Shown here in pieces: positions 33,030 through 45,415 of a DNA stretch of 64,000 nt. The notes beneath the pieces were generated by a model that saw only the letters and a program-made list of their open reading frames with translations, was not told where the DNA came from and ran no database searches. The stretch covers positions 644,001 to 708,000 of the forward strand of contig RPFO01000299.1 in NCBI GenBank assembly GCA_009746045.1, written 5' to 3'. The position numbers and the translations under genes were made by a program. Numbering within the stretch: position 1 is the first letter of the stretch; each line of letters begins with the position of its first letter. This DNA is from Mesostigma viride (taxonomy: Eukaryota; Streptophyta; Mesostigmatophyceae; Mesostigmatales; Mesostigmataceae).

Positions 33030-35270
33030 AGAAAAACCGGATCCGCCAACGCACGTGCGCATCGACGTCGACGAGCTCGGCAGCACCAAGGATGCACATG
33101 GTCTAACATCGAGAAAATTTTGTCGGAACATAGAGACTATAGGGAAGAAAAAGGAACTCGTAACAACCAAAAAGTACCCCTGCATGGCATGCAACTCTAA
33201 TTAGTCAGGCACGTGCGTTGGCCTCTGCGCCGGCAAAGCGGTCGATGTTGCCGGGCATCGAAGCTCGCCTTTCCGTGTCATCTTTTGTAGTGTAGCATGC
33301 AGTCTAAGACTTCACACAATAACCAAGCAATAACTTCAACGAGTTAGAGATCTTCTGCAGTGACGGACCCTTGATAAAAAAGGCGTTGAGCCGTACAAAG
33401 TTTGCAGAGCATGGGTGAATAATTTCTCTGTTAGAGGGCACTTGATCACAAAGGCTGGCATGCATTATATCCGTTGCGCAGTTGGAAGTCGCCCCTATCG
33501 CACGTTATCCGCCTAAGCTCGAAGGCTATCGTATAATTTTTCTGGTCTTAATATATTATAAGGCATCACCGATCGCCTTGTCACCCCGACAACGTCTACA
33601 GCCTTTCGCAAACGCCTGGACGACACTGCAAACGGCCAAACGCCGACATGACGGATGGTAGTACTGGATCACCTAGTGACTTCCAAAACCATTCACCATC
33701 TCTGGGTTACAATGCCACAGATGGTGCGACTTGTATGATTTATCGACTGAGTCGACAGCCGCCTGGAGTCATCACTAAACGGCACCATATAATGACGATC
33801 AGTGCGCCAGCATCATGCAAGGGATTTTCTTCGCTCTCTACGTCCTTTTCAAAACCTCGCCACAGGGGGGCTTTATCTCTGATGATTTTACCAACACATA
33901 CTTGCGTTTGTAGGTCGCTTAGCAGGGTTCAACCCGGTCAGCACAACTAAGCCGGACTCCCCGTGGGCTCAAGGTTGGCCCAACTAGATGCGGATATGGA
34001 GCACGAACGTGACACGGTGGAGTGCATGCTCTATAACCACAAGGTGACAGGCCGACCAGAAATGCCTCCTTATTACCTGATTGGTGTGTGGGTTGCGCAG
34101 GTGCCTTGGTGGGTGGGTGGATGTCCAAGTGGGTTGGTAGGTGGCTGGGTGCCTAGGTGCACGCGTGGTTATACAAGGTGGGTTAGCACGTGCGCGGCTG
34201 GCTGGCTGGGTGGGTCACTGTGTGTGTGGACGGGTGGGTGTCTGGGTGCACGGGCACGCGAGTGTGTGAGCAGTTGTGTGGGTAGGCGGCCAGGTGGCTG
34301 CATGGGTGGGTGACTGCATGGGTGGCTCGGTGCGCACAAATTGCAAGAGATGGGGACATGGGATTATGCCAATGCCATACCATGTGAGCATACGCGGATG
34401 ACAGGTGACATGTGCCAACCTTGGTGTCACTTCACCTCGCTCGGCATAGAATTCTCGACATGCATGCATAACACGTAGTTTATATCATGCATGGGGGGTG
34501 TTGGTAGCATTCAAGGGGCTGTGTTAGTGACGTGGCATGTCTTGTTCACCTTTCCTTCACATTTTGCAATGTGCCAATTAGTTCAGAGGTATGTTGTCAT
34601 GGGCTATAAATATGGACATCCACTGCACATCACAGCTTTGTGGCATAAATACTGGCAATGTCTACCTTACATGATGCGTTACGCTAGCAATGGTCACCAC
34701 TCAGGCATTCACATGCACCAAGGTTTTGCACACTGTTTGTACTAGTCATTCTTGAGTTGCCTGCAAAGATTTAACATGATGTGCCCCAGCTTGGGGAGTG
34801 TTTTGGTGGTTAGTGTTGTTAAAATTGTGAGTAGAAAGGCAAAAAATGGTGACAAATGCTGGCAAATGTCACCATTTCGGGCTTTGCATGATCTGAATTC
34901 TTGCACATGACTTGTTGAGACCATGTGCATGTCAGGTGCTGGCATGATTGCGATAAGTTTTGGTGGCATTCTGACATTATTTGGATTAAATATTGATTAA
35001 AGATGGCCATGAATGACAAATGCTATCAAAAATTTTTTGCTTTCATTTGTCACTAATTAGGGCTCCAAATGGTGTAGAACTTTGTACAAGGTCAGAACAA
35101 CTATTATTCGTCACCATTATAAAATTACAGTATAATCTGAGATCAATTATATTGTTTATATGCCAGTGCAAGTGGTTTACTAGGTGGCCAGTTTTGGCCT
35201 TGGAGGATCTGGAGTAACTTATAAGCAGGGAATACGTACCGCCTAGATGTAAACTTATCATTTTGACTCA
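33030..35270. other. Gene-poor stretch
   Basis: A degenerate G-rich GGGTGGGTGG tract lies at about 34090-34320. The rest has no recognised repeat, RNA gene or convincing exon. Confidence 0.4.
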
Positions 35271-35272
35271 AA

Positions 35273-35510
35273 TATCAAGGAGACAACCAGCGCAGGCCAG
35301 AAACTGGGGGAATCCGGACCATGGTAGCTCGAGCCTGCCGTTATCTTGTCCGCGTGTTCGAGTCGTTCAGGAGGATGAATATGGATGGTGATGGAAATGT
35401 GTAGCCTTGTGCATTGAAATTATGGCTGGTTTACGTGTAGAGCGACTAGATGACCTAGACAGTGGGGCCGAAAACAGCTTGCTTAATTGATCAGGGCGTG
35501 TGTTTCGAGC
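35273..35510 (+). repeat. Dispersed repeat R3, copy 1
   Basis: About 235 bp starting ATCAAGGAGACAACCAGCGC and ending near TTGATCAGGGCGTGT, matched by an inverted copy at 51216-51449. The starting motif ATCAAGGAGACAACCA alone also occurs at about 25257 and, with one change, about 39759, suggesting a conserved element end. Confidence 0.7.
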
Positions 35511-36330
35511 CTAACTGGCCGGGAGTGTCTAGTGGTGAGCACTAGTGGTTATCATTTTGACTCAAATACTCCACCGCTAGCCAGACACATCCCGGGTCGA
35601 GTGGTGGGATCCATTCCTAGGTCAATCTGACAATAAACTTGCCATGGGCCATCTAATTTATGTAAAAAAAAAGGCCATTTCAAGGTGTTGTGGCCACCTC
35701 CTCAATTGTTCTGCATAGCAGTTGAACAAGCAAGAGAGAGGGAGAAAATGCAGTGTTCAAACTTAGCTGGGACCACTAGGTCGGCCAGCAGCATCTGTCT
35801 GTGTGTAGTTCATGGCAGGTTTAACCAGCTTTCTAGGAATGTCCTTGGGGCCAGGCGGCCAGGTCAGGATATGCCGCCCTGGCTAGCTGGCCAAGCCGCA
35901 GGGGGCTGGCCAGACCGAGGTCGGTGTCTACCTGACTGACCAGTGCGGATCGAGCAAGATGTCCTACGAATGCTAGATATCCTACGCTGCCTAATCTCGT
36001 CCGAAATGCGAGGCATACCCTGATACAAAGACTCGACCTATCTGTTGAAAACCCTACGGTCAGGACCTGTCGGAGCATCCTGGAAACCGTGCCATCCAGC
36101 CGTGCGACCATCTTGTCCATGGACCGTGAGCGTCCATGCATCGGCGCCATGTACGTGATCGAGCACCATTCATAATTTTATTTATAATATAATTGATTGA
36201 TGTTATTATTATTGTCCTTAAGTAAATTTTTCGAAATGCCATCCATCAAGATACTGGAGCTCGTGTTTTACGGGTCACACGCCTCACTGCTGGCCCTGTG
36301 CCAGCAATTCCGTTCCAGAACCCACTTTTT
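35511..36330. other. Short gene-poor stretch
   Basis: Near 35525-35620 the sequence has a tRNA-promoter-like look (TAGTGGTGAGCACTAGTGG and GGGTCGAGTGG) but no foldable tRNA. Nothing else is supported. Confidence 0.35.
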
Positions 36331-36395
36331 CCGCAACGGATCGAGCTGACGGCCGGTTTTCCAATAGCGTATCTGACGCCCCTTCTTCGGCCAAC

Positions 36396-39118
36396 ATGGC
36401 CGGCTGGTCTCGCCCCCGCCTTCAGCTTGCAGCTCTCCTTACCCTCATTAAGCGCTCGGCCGCGGACCTCCTGCAACCCGCCCCCACTACCGAATCCACC
36501 TTCCTCCGCGGCCACCTCAACGACGCCCTCTCACAGCACGTGACGCCCCGCCATTGCTGCAGATGTGGCAGCTGTGGGCCGCACGCTGGCTGCTGAGCTC
36601 GGGGACCCCACCATCCCCACCGCCATCGCCATGCATGACCCTCCTCGCCTCCACCCCCCCCCTCCCTCCGGCTCCACCGACTCCATCACCGCCCAGCTCC
36701 GCGACATCGACCAGCGTCTTAACCCTTAAATGATCGTCACGGGTCCGTTATAATGGTCCCAGTCGAACTGGGACCATTTAAACGGACCGAGCTTGTGGCA
36801 GAACTGGGCGCCGCGCCACTTTGAATTTAACGGTCAACTCGACGGATCCTGAAAGCTGGCCACGTGGCCTATCCGCAGCACTTCTCAGACCGTCCATCGG
36901 ACACTTGGCCAGGGTGCTACGCGCTTGCAAGTCCAGGGGGGTACCATGGTCGAACGAAGACGACGTGCATAAAAATAATTTTGTCGTGCATGCAATATTC
37001 CGGCTATGGCGAAGCAAAAGATGATTGGGGCAGGAGCACGGATGATCAGATTGCGCTGAAATTTTGTGGAAATATTATTTATGTCATAAACATGCTGCAT
37101 ACCTAGCTGCGGAACAGATAGAAATGCGAATGTAGGCTTCGGAGCAATTTTTCCTTGCGGCAGCTCGTTAGGGCGGCCAGGCGATGAGCATGCCAGGGCT
37201 ACGTCATTAATCGCAGCGAAAGTCCATTTGTTTGCGCACTGATGCAATATATAAATTGTTTTTAGCATTTGTGGTTAGTGGCGTGTTGAAAAAAGCCGCG
37301 GTGGATACATCTACAATGTGGGGGTGCTGGCTCCCGCAAGCAAGGTAACGTCCGGTCTCCAGCTGGTACGTATTTGAGCGCTGGCGTCTTGTAAGAACCC
37401 AGTATATATAGTTTAACGTTTGGCACTTGTTCGTAGGCTTGTACTAGAAGGTTTGTAATCGTTTTTTTGTGGTTTGCTGCTTCTTTGCACAGGCTTGTCA
37501 ATTGGTTGGTGTACGCCAATGTCGGGCAGATTTTAGCCCATATTCACTTCCGTTCAGCCAATATTAGCCTCATGGTGGTGAGAACACGGTCGGGGTCGTT
37601 CATGGATAAGATATATGTAATACCAAGGTGATTATCCCTCGCTCATGCAGGTCGAAAGTAGTGTTTCCATGGCAAGCTTTCTGCACCACTTCATGTCTTG
37701 CTAGCTTCTTGTTGTGTGCTCCTTGCAAGCTAGAAACATGACCCTGCTGGCATGGCAGCATGTCCAGCTTAAACCATTTGTTTTTCTCATCATTGACAAC
37801 ACTTTAGGGGTGCTTTTTTATACCTTTGCTGCACTAGTAATCTCCACCTTGCTATGCCTCCTCCTTGCGACCGTCCGTGTGCGTATGGTTGATTGCACAA
37901 GCTTTATACCCAATGCATAGAATGGCAGTAGCTCTGTATGCTGGGGCTGTGCATTTGGATGCATTTGTGGTTGTTTATGATGATGTTGGCCAGGTTGCCA
38001 CAAAGAAACTATACGGTAGTGCTAGCGAAACACACCCTAAAAACTGGGGCCGTTATAACGGACTGAGTTATTTTGGGCATTTTGCTAGCTGTGGTAGGCA
38101 GCTCTCTGCCATTTCATGATGTGAGTGCATCTATGCCATGCCTGTGAGTATAGCAAACTACCTTTGAAGGGCCAAGCCCAACTGATTTGTATAAATGGTT
38201 TATATTGCATGGTATAGGTCTCATACCCTTTTTTTTTGGTACCCCCTTGGGGGGCATGCTATTTATAGCACCCTTGGAGCATGGAAATGTGACCAACAAC
38301 ATGACCCCATCAAAACTTGATATAAAAGCATGCTTGGATACAAGGGTGGGCCAGAAAATGTTATTGGGCTTGATACTAGCGTGTTTGCAAAGATAGGTCA
38401 ACTCAGTCCGTTCTCGTGGTCCCAGTCAAGACGGTTTAAGGGTTAAGGACAATGCCATCGCTATCGAGGTCCTGCAGAACACCGCAGGCCTCACCGCCCA
38501 GGCGGTGAAGGACATTGCCGCCAAGCCAGCCCCTGCTGGCCTGGCCGGCGATGCTCCTCCCATCACGACCTGGGCGGACATGCTTAAGCAGCACACCACC
38601 TCCACCACCTCCGCCGACGCAGCTCAGCTCCAGCGGCAGACGCTTGACCTCCGCGAGGAGGCCGATCGAGCTCGCCAAGCGCAGCCTCAACGTCATCGTC
38701 AAGAACTTCGACATGGAGGACGGTGAGAATTCCGAGAAGCTTGCACGTGCATTTGAGCGAGAAATTCTTGGTCTCATGGGCCTTCCTGGTGAGATCGACC
38801 TGGTCGCCCACCGCCTTTCCCGCGCGCGGGGTAAGGCAGGGGCGCCCCCGCTCCTTCTCACCTTCAAGAACCCGGCGGACAAGCAAGATTTCCTTTCTCA
38901 GACGCCGCAAGCGGCTCGAGAAGACTCACTTCACCCTTGACGACGACTTGACCCTGGCGCAGCAACAACGGCGACGGGAGCTATGGCCGACCTACCTCCA
39001 GCTCCGGCAGACCAAGGCGGGGCAGCCGGTGTACTGGAAGGGGGCGGCCATCTACGTAGGCCACAAGCCCTGGCATGCGACCCCCGCGGCCCCACCGACT
39101 CGAGAAGCCCCAGCTTAG
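36396..39118 (+). pseudogene. Decayed LINE ORF1 (L1-type RRM protein), split by an insertion
   Basis: The two pieces are 36396-36718 and 38448-39118. The second part reads, across frames, NVIVKNFDMEDGENSEKLA, VAHRLSRARGK, LLLTFKNPADKQDFL, RLEKTHFTLDDDLTLAQQQ and RRELWPTYLQLR, which is the RRM plus C-terminal-domain layout of L1-like ORF1 RNA-binding proteins. At least three frameshifts are needed (about 36545, 38670 and 38900), so it is dead. No endonuclease or reverse-transcriptase ORF2 follows. Removing the 36719-38447 insertion with one TTAA restores an open frame across the junction. Confidence 0.7.
36719..38447. mobile_element. Non-autonomous piggyBac-type element inside the LINE ORF1
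   Basis: TTAA at 36719-36722 and 38444-38447 flank CCCTTAAA and its inverse (36723-36730, 38436-38443). CCC-starting ends after TTAA are typical of piggyBac. Subterminal hairpin sequences include ATGGTCCCAGT...ACTGGGACCAT at about 36752-36776 and related CCGTTATAACGGACTGAG text at 38048-38065 and 38402-38427. No transposase is encoded. The terminal repeats differ from the autonomous element at 28510-31841, so another family must have mobilised it. Confidence 0.85.
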
Positions 39119-39119
39119 G

Positions 39120-40460
39120 GGAATACAGTGAGTAGTAGTGTGGAATAGATAGACCGTGGCCATGTACATGTAAGCCTCCTACAGGCTCTATACCAGCTGA
39201 CTCACGAGTCTCATTTAGCCATGTACATGTGTGCCTATGATGTGCCACACTCCAGATGATGCCTAGCTTTATCTAGTTATGCTGTGCCCATGCAGAGAGC
39301 TGTTCTCTGCTTCAGGAGAGGCCACGCTCTAGCTCTTGTATAGCTATGCTGATCTTCCCCACCTATGACGGGCTCCCCTTCTAAAGCTGGGTGTTGCCCG
39401 ATCGAGACTCTGGGTGGTGCAGGTGCCCTAGTGCACCTAGAGCAAGTGTTGTTTACATTCCCACCCTTGCAGGAAGTAGCTTAAGTAGAATGTATTATAG
39501 GCTCATGTGCCCTTCTCTGGGCTGTGTGCTACATATACTCCGGCCCAACGGCGTTATATTCCTAATTAATTAATTAAGTAAATTATTAAATTACTCTTTA
39601 CAGTTTACATTTTATTTATTTATTATTTTAATTTAAAATTTCTTTTCCTTCTTTCTTTCTTTTTCTTTTTTCACTTTAAATTTATACTTTCTTACTTTTT
39701 CTTTTAACCCCTAGCTTCGTGTGTGTTCTCTTTTTCCTTCTTAGTTTTGGTTTTTTCTATCAAGGAGACAGCCAGTCCAGTTTCTATATACCTTAATTAG
39801 TTTTAGTAATTAGTTTTAGTAATTAATTAATTAATTAATTGGACTCGTGCTGCCGTTGGGGAGTCACGGAGCATTAACCCCGATGGATGGATGGGTGGGT
39901 GCAAACAGTCCTACCGTGCCTCTATACTATATACCTTGCCTCACTTAAAATAAACCTTTATGGTACTAATTAATTAATTTATTTATTTATGGTTTGTTAG
40001 TTGTGTCTCCCTTCATGCAGGTCTTCCTACAGGTAGGCCGGGCGCTCCACGCGGCTCCGGCCCGCAGTCTTCGCGTCTTTCCTAGCTCTCAGACAACTAC
40101 CCTAACTAGTCCCTCCACGACGTTGGATCGCCATGCGTCCAAGAATAGCTGTCTCACTTTATAAAATTGATTGATGTGTAAATTTATATTATTCTGTTAC
40201 CAAAGAATTCCATGCAGCTAAATGTGCTTCATGCTATAGCCACCTAGCTAGCATATAGTTGTCTATTTCAGCCCAGATTGATGCTTCTAGACCCACAAAC
40301 CTAGCAGCGAGTCTTGCACACAACGAGGAGAAAATGCTGATCAAGCTATATTCAAAATCTTGCTAGGCTTGGATCCCAAATATCAGGCTGTCAACCTTGG
40401 AACCAGCGACCGATTTAGCACTGACAAACACACGCAGGTTGAGATCAAGATTCACAGGCA
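39120..40460. other. AT-rich spacer
   Basis: Contains AATTAATT runs, a half copy of the 24429 MITE end at 39825-39872, and the ATCAAGGAGACAGCCA motif at about 39759. No gene is seen. Confidence 0.5.
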
Positions 40461-40466
40461 TTAAAA

Positions 40467-43400
40467 TTACACGAAAAAGAACCAGCTGGGGTTTGCATTC
40501 CCCTTGCCTTCCCATGGCCGGTTTGGGTCCCTGCCCTCTAATGTAAACGACACGTTGAACTTCAGATCGCCCGCAAATGCGTCGACCGCCCCCAGGATGC
40601 CACGTGGCGCGGCCGCCTGCACAATTTCAGGCCGCACCATGTTGTATGGCTTGCGCACGCTGGGCATGGGGTCCTGCGTGGTTTACCGGCACCGTGTGGC
40701 AGCAGCAGCACAGCAGCACAGAGAGCGCATGACGCAGATCAATATACATGGTCCATGGTACAAAAAGATACATGGTGCAAACATGGTGTTATTGACAGTG
40801 AAACACACACAGTGGTCGAAAAATAATGATACACTGGCCAGGTTCTGTTTTGATACAACCACCAAAAAGCGTGATCTCATGAGCCCCGAGATCAGGAAAT
40901 GGGTGTCAGCTATGTAGGAGAGTGCGCACTAGCGGTCATATCAACCATTTAACAAAACACACGAGTGTAGTTTGCCAAAGACATCTGCGCCGCTTTAGTA
41001 TAGAAAAGATATCAGGAATTCCATGTCGCATAAATCATGAACGTGCAGCAGACTGCACAGCACAAGATGCCATCATTTCCATGGGAGGGGGGGCTGGGCC
41101 TGATGGGGTAGGGCAATCGGCTGGGCCTGATGGGGTACGGCAAGGACAGCTACCATGGCCAGAAAGTGTATGACACTATGTCAAGTAAGCGCAGACGCTG
41201 ACCTCAAAGCATGCTGGCTTGTTGGCATACTTGTCGGGCTCCAGCCTGCGCTGCTCCTCCGTGGTACAGTAGTTATAGCCCGCCATTAGGCCACCCGCCC
41301 TCATCTGTATGCCACGGATCACCGCACAGCAGGGACAGGAGCTATGAGCCAGGAACAGAATGGGGCAGGGACAACATGGGTGTGTTTGCAGCGAGGCCGA
41401 ATCGGTGCACACAGAGAGATCGCAAGGTTTAATCGTACTTGTCTGACACCCCACAACTTTGCCAAACCACAGGGCAGCCTGTCTGTCACCCCTTTAATTA
41501 CCAAAGTCATCGTGGTGCACAACTTCTCCAGATGAAACCTGTCACTGAACCCAAGCTGAATCCTCACTTCCATACGGACACGAGCAACAGCTTGCCCGCC
41601 CCCTTGAAACGTTTGCTCTGGGCTTGCAGGTTTTCGGTGGTCATTCACCAGGGGTCTTTCACGAGCATGTTCAAAGTTGAGCAGTAGCGGCTCCCTTGGC
41701 GAGACAGCAGGTGAGGGGCCCACAGCAACGACTGCTTGCGATCCTGACAACCCCACATGACTGGCTTTGCAGACAAGGAGGCAGGGAGCACCCCATCAGC
41801 ATGCAGATGCTGAACTGTGAGTAAACACGATAGATGCTGTAGTGTGAGCAACTAGAAGCTACAGCCACAACAGCCCCGCAGAACTGCCACTTAGCACTTT
41901 GATCGTGACTGCGTTCCAGTCATTGAGTGTTTCTCACACCAGTTGCCCCTAGTGTGCTTGCAGCTGGTACCTTTGACTACCACCCCACTCATACCTTCGA
42001 CAACCACCCCTCTCAAATCATGGACGACCACCCCACTCATACCTTCGACAACCACCCCTCTCATATCATGGACTACCACCCCACTAATACCTTCGGGAAC
42101 CACTCCTCCAGGTCCTTCATGATGTCCCCGTACGTGTGGCCCGAGTGCAGGTACACAAAGTCAAAGTAGAGGTTGGGGAACCGCGAGAAGGCGCGCGTGG
42201 GAAACACAGGGACCCTGCGCACGCGCACGCCGTCCGGGTCGGCCTTGTCCAGCAGCGCACTCGCCCCCGCCGAGGGGTACGGCTCCACCACAAAGTAGTG
42301 GCTGCTCGCGTTCCAGCTGGTGAGCACAGCGTATGCAAACTTGCCCGAGTAGAGGCCCAGCTCCGCCGCGGGGCCATCCATGCCTGCCGGGGTGGGGCAG
42401 GGAGGGCAGGGTCGACGGCAGTAACAATAGCAAGCGCGACAAGATGAATTACAGTAGGCTTCTCGAGAGTACTCCATTTCCCAAAAGGGTAAGATTCACT
42501 AGTCCTAGTCAAAACAGGCCACCGTCATGGGATGAGGGATAGGGATGTGGTTGCAGGGGAGTGGGGCAGCGGTGGGGTAAATGGGTGTAGACCGGGGAGG
42601 ACAACACTTGTTATAGTATAACACCGTATGTAGTCTAACACTGTAAATTCAGCTTGGATGGTCCTTAGGTGGCCATCACTGTCTGCCAAACATGTTGAAC
42701 ACTCCATTTTGCAGAAGCATTCCACCACAGCCTACCGTATCTGTCAGCGAAGCTGCTGGTGGGAAAATATGCTATGATAGTCCATCCGACATAAATTAAT
42801 TAATTAATTTAGTACACACCTCCGTGGGGAGGATATGTAACACATATCCCTGAGAACCTTAAGGGAAAGGGCTTTGGATACCTTCTAGGCGACAACCTGC
42901 AGGTGGTGGGTGTAAACTGCCACCTACTCGGGGTGCACAACTGAGGTGCACCTGCACCACCATGTATTCCAGCAGCTCAGCAAAGTTGCGGACATGGGGT
43001 GGAAGATGCTCATGGCTAAGCCATGGCTAGGGCATGACGGCATCTCAGCAGAGAGTGGCTCTCTGCATGGGCAAAGCATGGCTGACTCATAGCCGATGCA
43101 GTAAGGCTGCCCCATGGTCCAGAGCCCACAGATAGGCTTGGAACACAAACGACATTGTGCAGGTTGTATTTCACCCTCCCACACGCTGCCTCCGAAGCCT
43201 GGCAATATTCAAGGCAGTCGCATAAAAAATCTGCAAGCAAGGCACAAAAGACACGCCTATTGCGTGCCAGCTGCTCCTGACCCTTCGTCCCTGCATGTGC
43301 GTGGCATTGTAGCAAATTGCTGCCATCAGAAAGCCCTCACAATTTTCTTCAAGCCTTGCAAGCATTTTGGGAATAGATTGTGTCCATCTACTGCCAAAGC

Positions 43401-43899
43401 CATCCCAAACCCATGCCAACCGGCTACCACTCTCATCCATGAATATAACCGCAAGAGGATGAAACCGCCTTTTTTCCCACATGAGATCAGGTCAAGGAAG
43501 AAAAAGCACATAGGCTTGGCTGACTCACTGTGTCGCAATACTAGAGCTACTAGTTCGTTTGACAGATTTTAACTGCAGAAACATCATCTCCACAACCTGC
43601 GGCTGCTACAGCGAAAGCGCCTGGATACGTCTTTGCCGATGCTCACCATTTCTGGCCAGGATCACTCCAAACTTGGTTCTTTCAGAACCCTGGCTCAAAA
43701 CCTGAGCTGCGACCGCTTCCCGGGCAGTCCTGATTGCCTGGTCGTGGCGCTCATCGCCAATAATCCGGGGGCCCCGGTATAGATACCAATCTGAATGCCT
43801 GGATCGGCTCTCATGAAACGTTTCCAGCGAAAACAGGAAACTGGCGAATATAGACGCTAATCCAAGTATCCCAATATAGACCTGCACAGGGTGCCTCAT
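40467..43899 (-). CDS. Membrane-anchored class I SAM-dependent methyltransferase, four exons
   Basis: Exons in coding order: 43647-43899, 42091-42383, 41203-41304, 40467-40673; all GT-AG, phases 1, 0 and 0, product 284 aa. The Met at 43899 has an in-frame stop just upstream. Residues 7-24 form a hydrophobic signal anchor (VQVYIGILGLASIFASFL) after a short basic start, suggesting a type II endomembrane protein. Motif I is AELGLYSGKFAYAVL, followed by the acidic strand end HYFVVEPYP and by FDFVYLHSGHTYGDIMKDLEEW with AGGLMAGYNYC. These fit the Methyltransf_24 pattern, although the usual GHDY is GYNY here. The C-terminus is NPSWFFF. The acceptor substrate is unknown. Intron 1 (1.26 kb) contains dispersed repeat R1; intron 2 begins with duplicated donor sites. 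Confidence 0.8.
41965..42097 (-). repeat. Tandem copies of the exon-2 splice junction of the methyltransferase
   Basis: The exon ends CCGAAG before GTATTAGTGGGGTGG. On the minus strand CGAAGGTATGAGTGGGGTGG recurs twice at about 48-bp spacing and once more as AAAGGTACC. Between them lies CCATGATATGAGAGGGGTGG, a second half-unit. Confidence 0.85.
42812..43146 (+). repeat. Dispersed repeat R1, full copy in methyltransferase intron 1
   Basis: Nearly identical to 6790-7133 apart from scattered substitutions and a small indel near ACCTTAAGGG. Preceded by TTAATTAATTAATT. Confidence 0.8.
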
Positions 43900-45415
43900 G
43901 TGCTATACTTTTGCAATGGCGACTCGCAGCTCTTTTTCACCGAAGGCTACAGATCCGTACAAGTTTGACTTCGAAGCGGCATCACTCCAGGCGCTCTTGG
44001 CAGTCTGGCAATAGGGTGCACAGAATTGGCGAACTCGTTTGTCTATCGACCCCAGTGCGGCTGCATCGATACGTGAAGAGACTTCTCCACCACAGGAAAG
44101 AAAAAACCGCTAAAGACGAAGATGGAGGGCTTATTCAGCGCGAAAACTCAGCCTGTCCCGAAACGTCATTACTCATATTAGAGCCATAAAAAAACTACGG
44201 CGCGGAAAATACAGATACCGTTGCTCGCGCGTAGTCAATACTATGTTCGTCGATAATGCTTATAATTAAAGCTGCATTTTTACATTATTCAGCATGGCCA
44301 ATTGCCATCAGAAAACCATTTCGTGCACATCACAAGTGTGTCAGTTCGCCAAGCCACGCTCAATCCTGGCAATTATGTAGTTTCGCTGGTGCGAGACCCC
44401 TACTGGTCGCTGGAGTGCAAAATTACTTGCCTTTTAAGTCTGTCACCTGACACCCGCTGCGTGTTCCGTTCACTGGCGGCAGCAACATGCCGTTACAACG
44501 CATGGAGCGATCAGCGAATAGCGATCCGCGATGCCACGTCAATTCATCAGGCGGAACTCGCGGGGTTCCGGACCTCCGGTACCTCAACAGAATTTTGCGA
44601 CGTCATGGTACACGCCTGTAAGGAATATTTACTGGGCACTGTACTGTAGTAACTGTACACACATCGTAGCTCGTGGAGCCACGGCCCTAGTCTATCCGTA
44701 CCCGAGTGTCTTCCTGACGACTGCCACATCGGCAGTGCACCGATTACCCGCGCTTTTACCTTGTTTCGCGAGCAAACAAAGTCTGCCATTGCCCGCGGGG
44801 TGAACCGGATTGTCACCATTTTCCAGGCCATTGTACGGTGCCAATGAGTGTTGCAAAATGCCGGTTATCTTTTAATGTTTGTGCTGTTTTTCCCCTTCCG
44901 ACTGCCGTCAAAAGTAAGTCTTCACTACCTGGGTGTTTATCGCCTCGATGCCGGAGTGGACCGGGGTTGCGTCAGAAAACTACGTGGCTGTTACCATCCC
45001 GGACCTTGCGAGGGTTCGGACCCTTTGGTGGCTCTAAGCGCGCGCAATGGCACCGCAACAGCTACAGATATCAACACGTAGAAGCCGCCTTGAAGAGCAA
45101 ACCGGGAAGTTCGCCAGGTGCGCGTAATTTCTCTTTGAAGGCGGTTGTTGGGAATGGAATTTGGAAATAAATGGGAGGGCGCTGCAATGAAGGGATATGG
45201 ATTGGTCATTTGCAGCCGCTGTTCCTATGTGATGGAAAAGATAAACTCATATAGCTTTCGAGCCGTCTGCTCGCCAACAGTTAGCGCGCACCGGGAGGTA
45301 CCCGCTGTCTGCGTAAAATTTGTTATAATCTTCCGACATCTATTCTGATACGCGTATCCGGACATGAACACGGTAATGTGTCTGTTCGCCCCGTACAGAG
45401 GTAGAGGATCTCGAG
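43900..45415. promoter_or_regulatory. Divergent intergenic region between methyltransferase and lipase
   Basis: About 1.5 kb separates the start of the minus-strand methyltransferase from the first recognised lipase exon on the plus strand, so it should hold both promoters and perhaps 5' lipase exons. One weak candidate is about 44860-44910, a hydrophobic peptide ending before a GTAAGT donor. No promoter element can be assigned. Confidence 0.4.

Noticed and set aside
44302-44649. A 115-aa plus-strand frame in the divergent intergenic region
   Set aside because: No recognisable motif, no splice partner and ordinary composition for non-coding DNA here.
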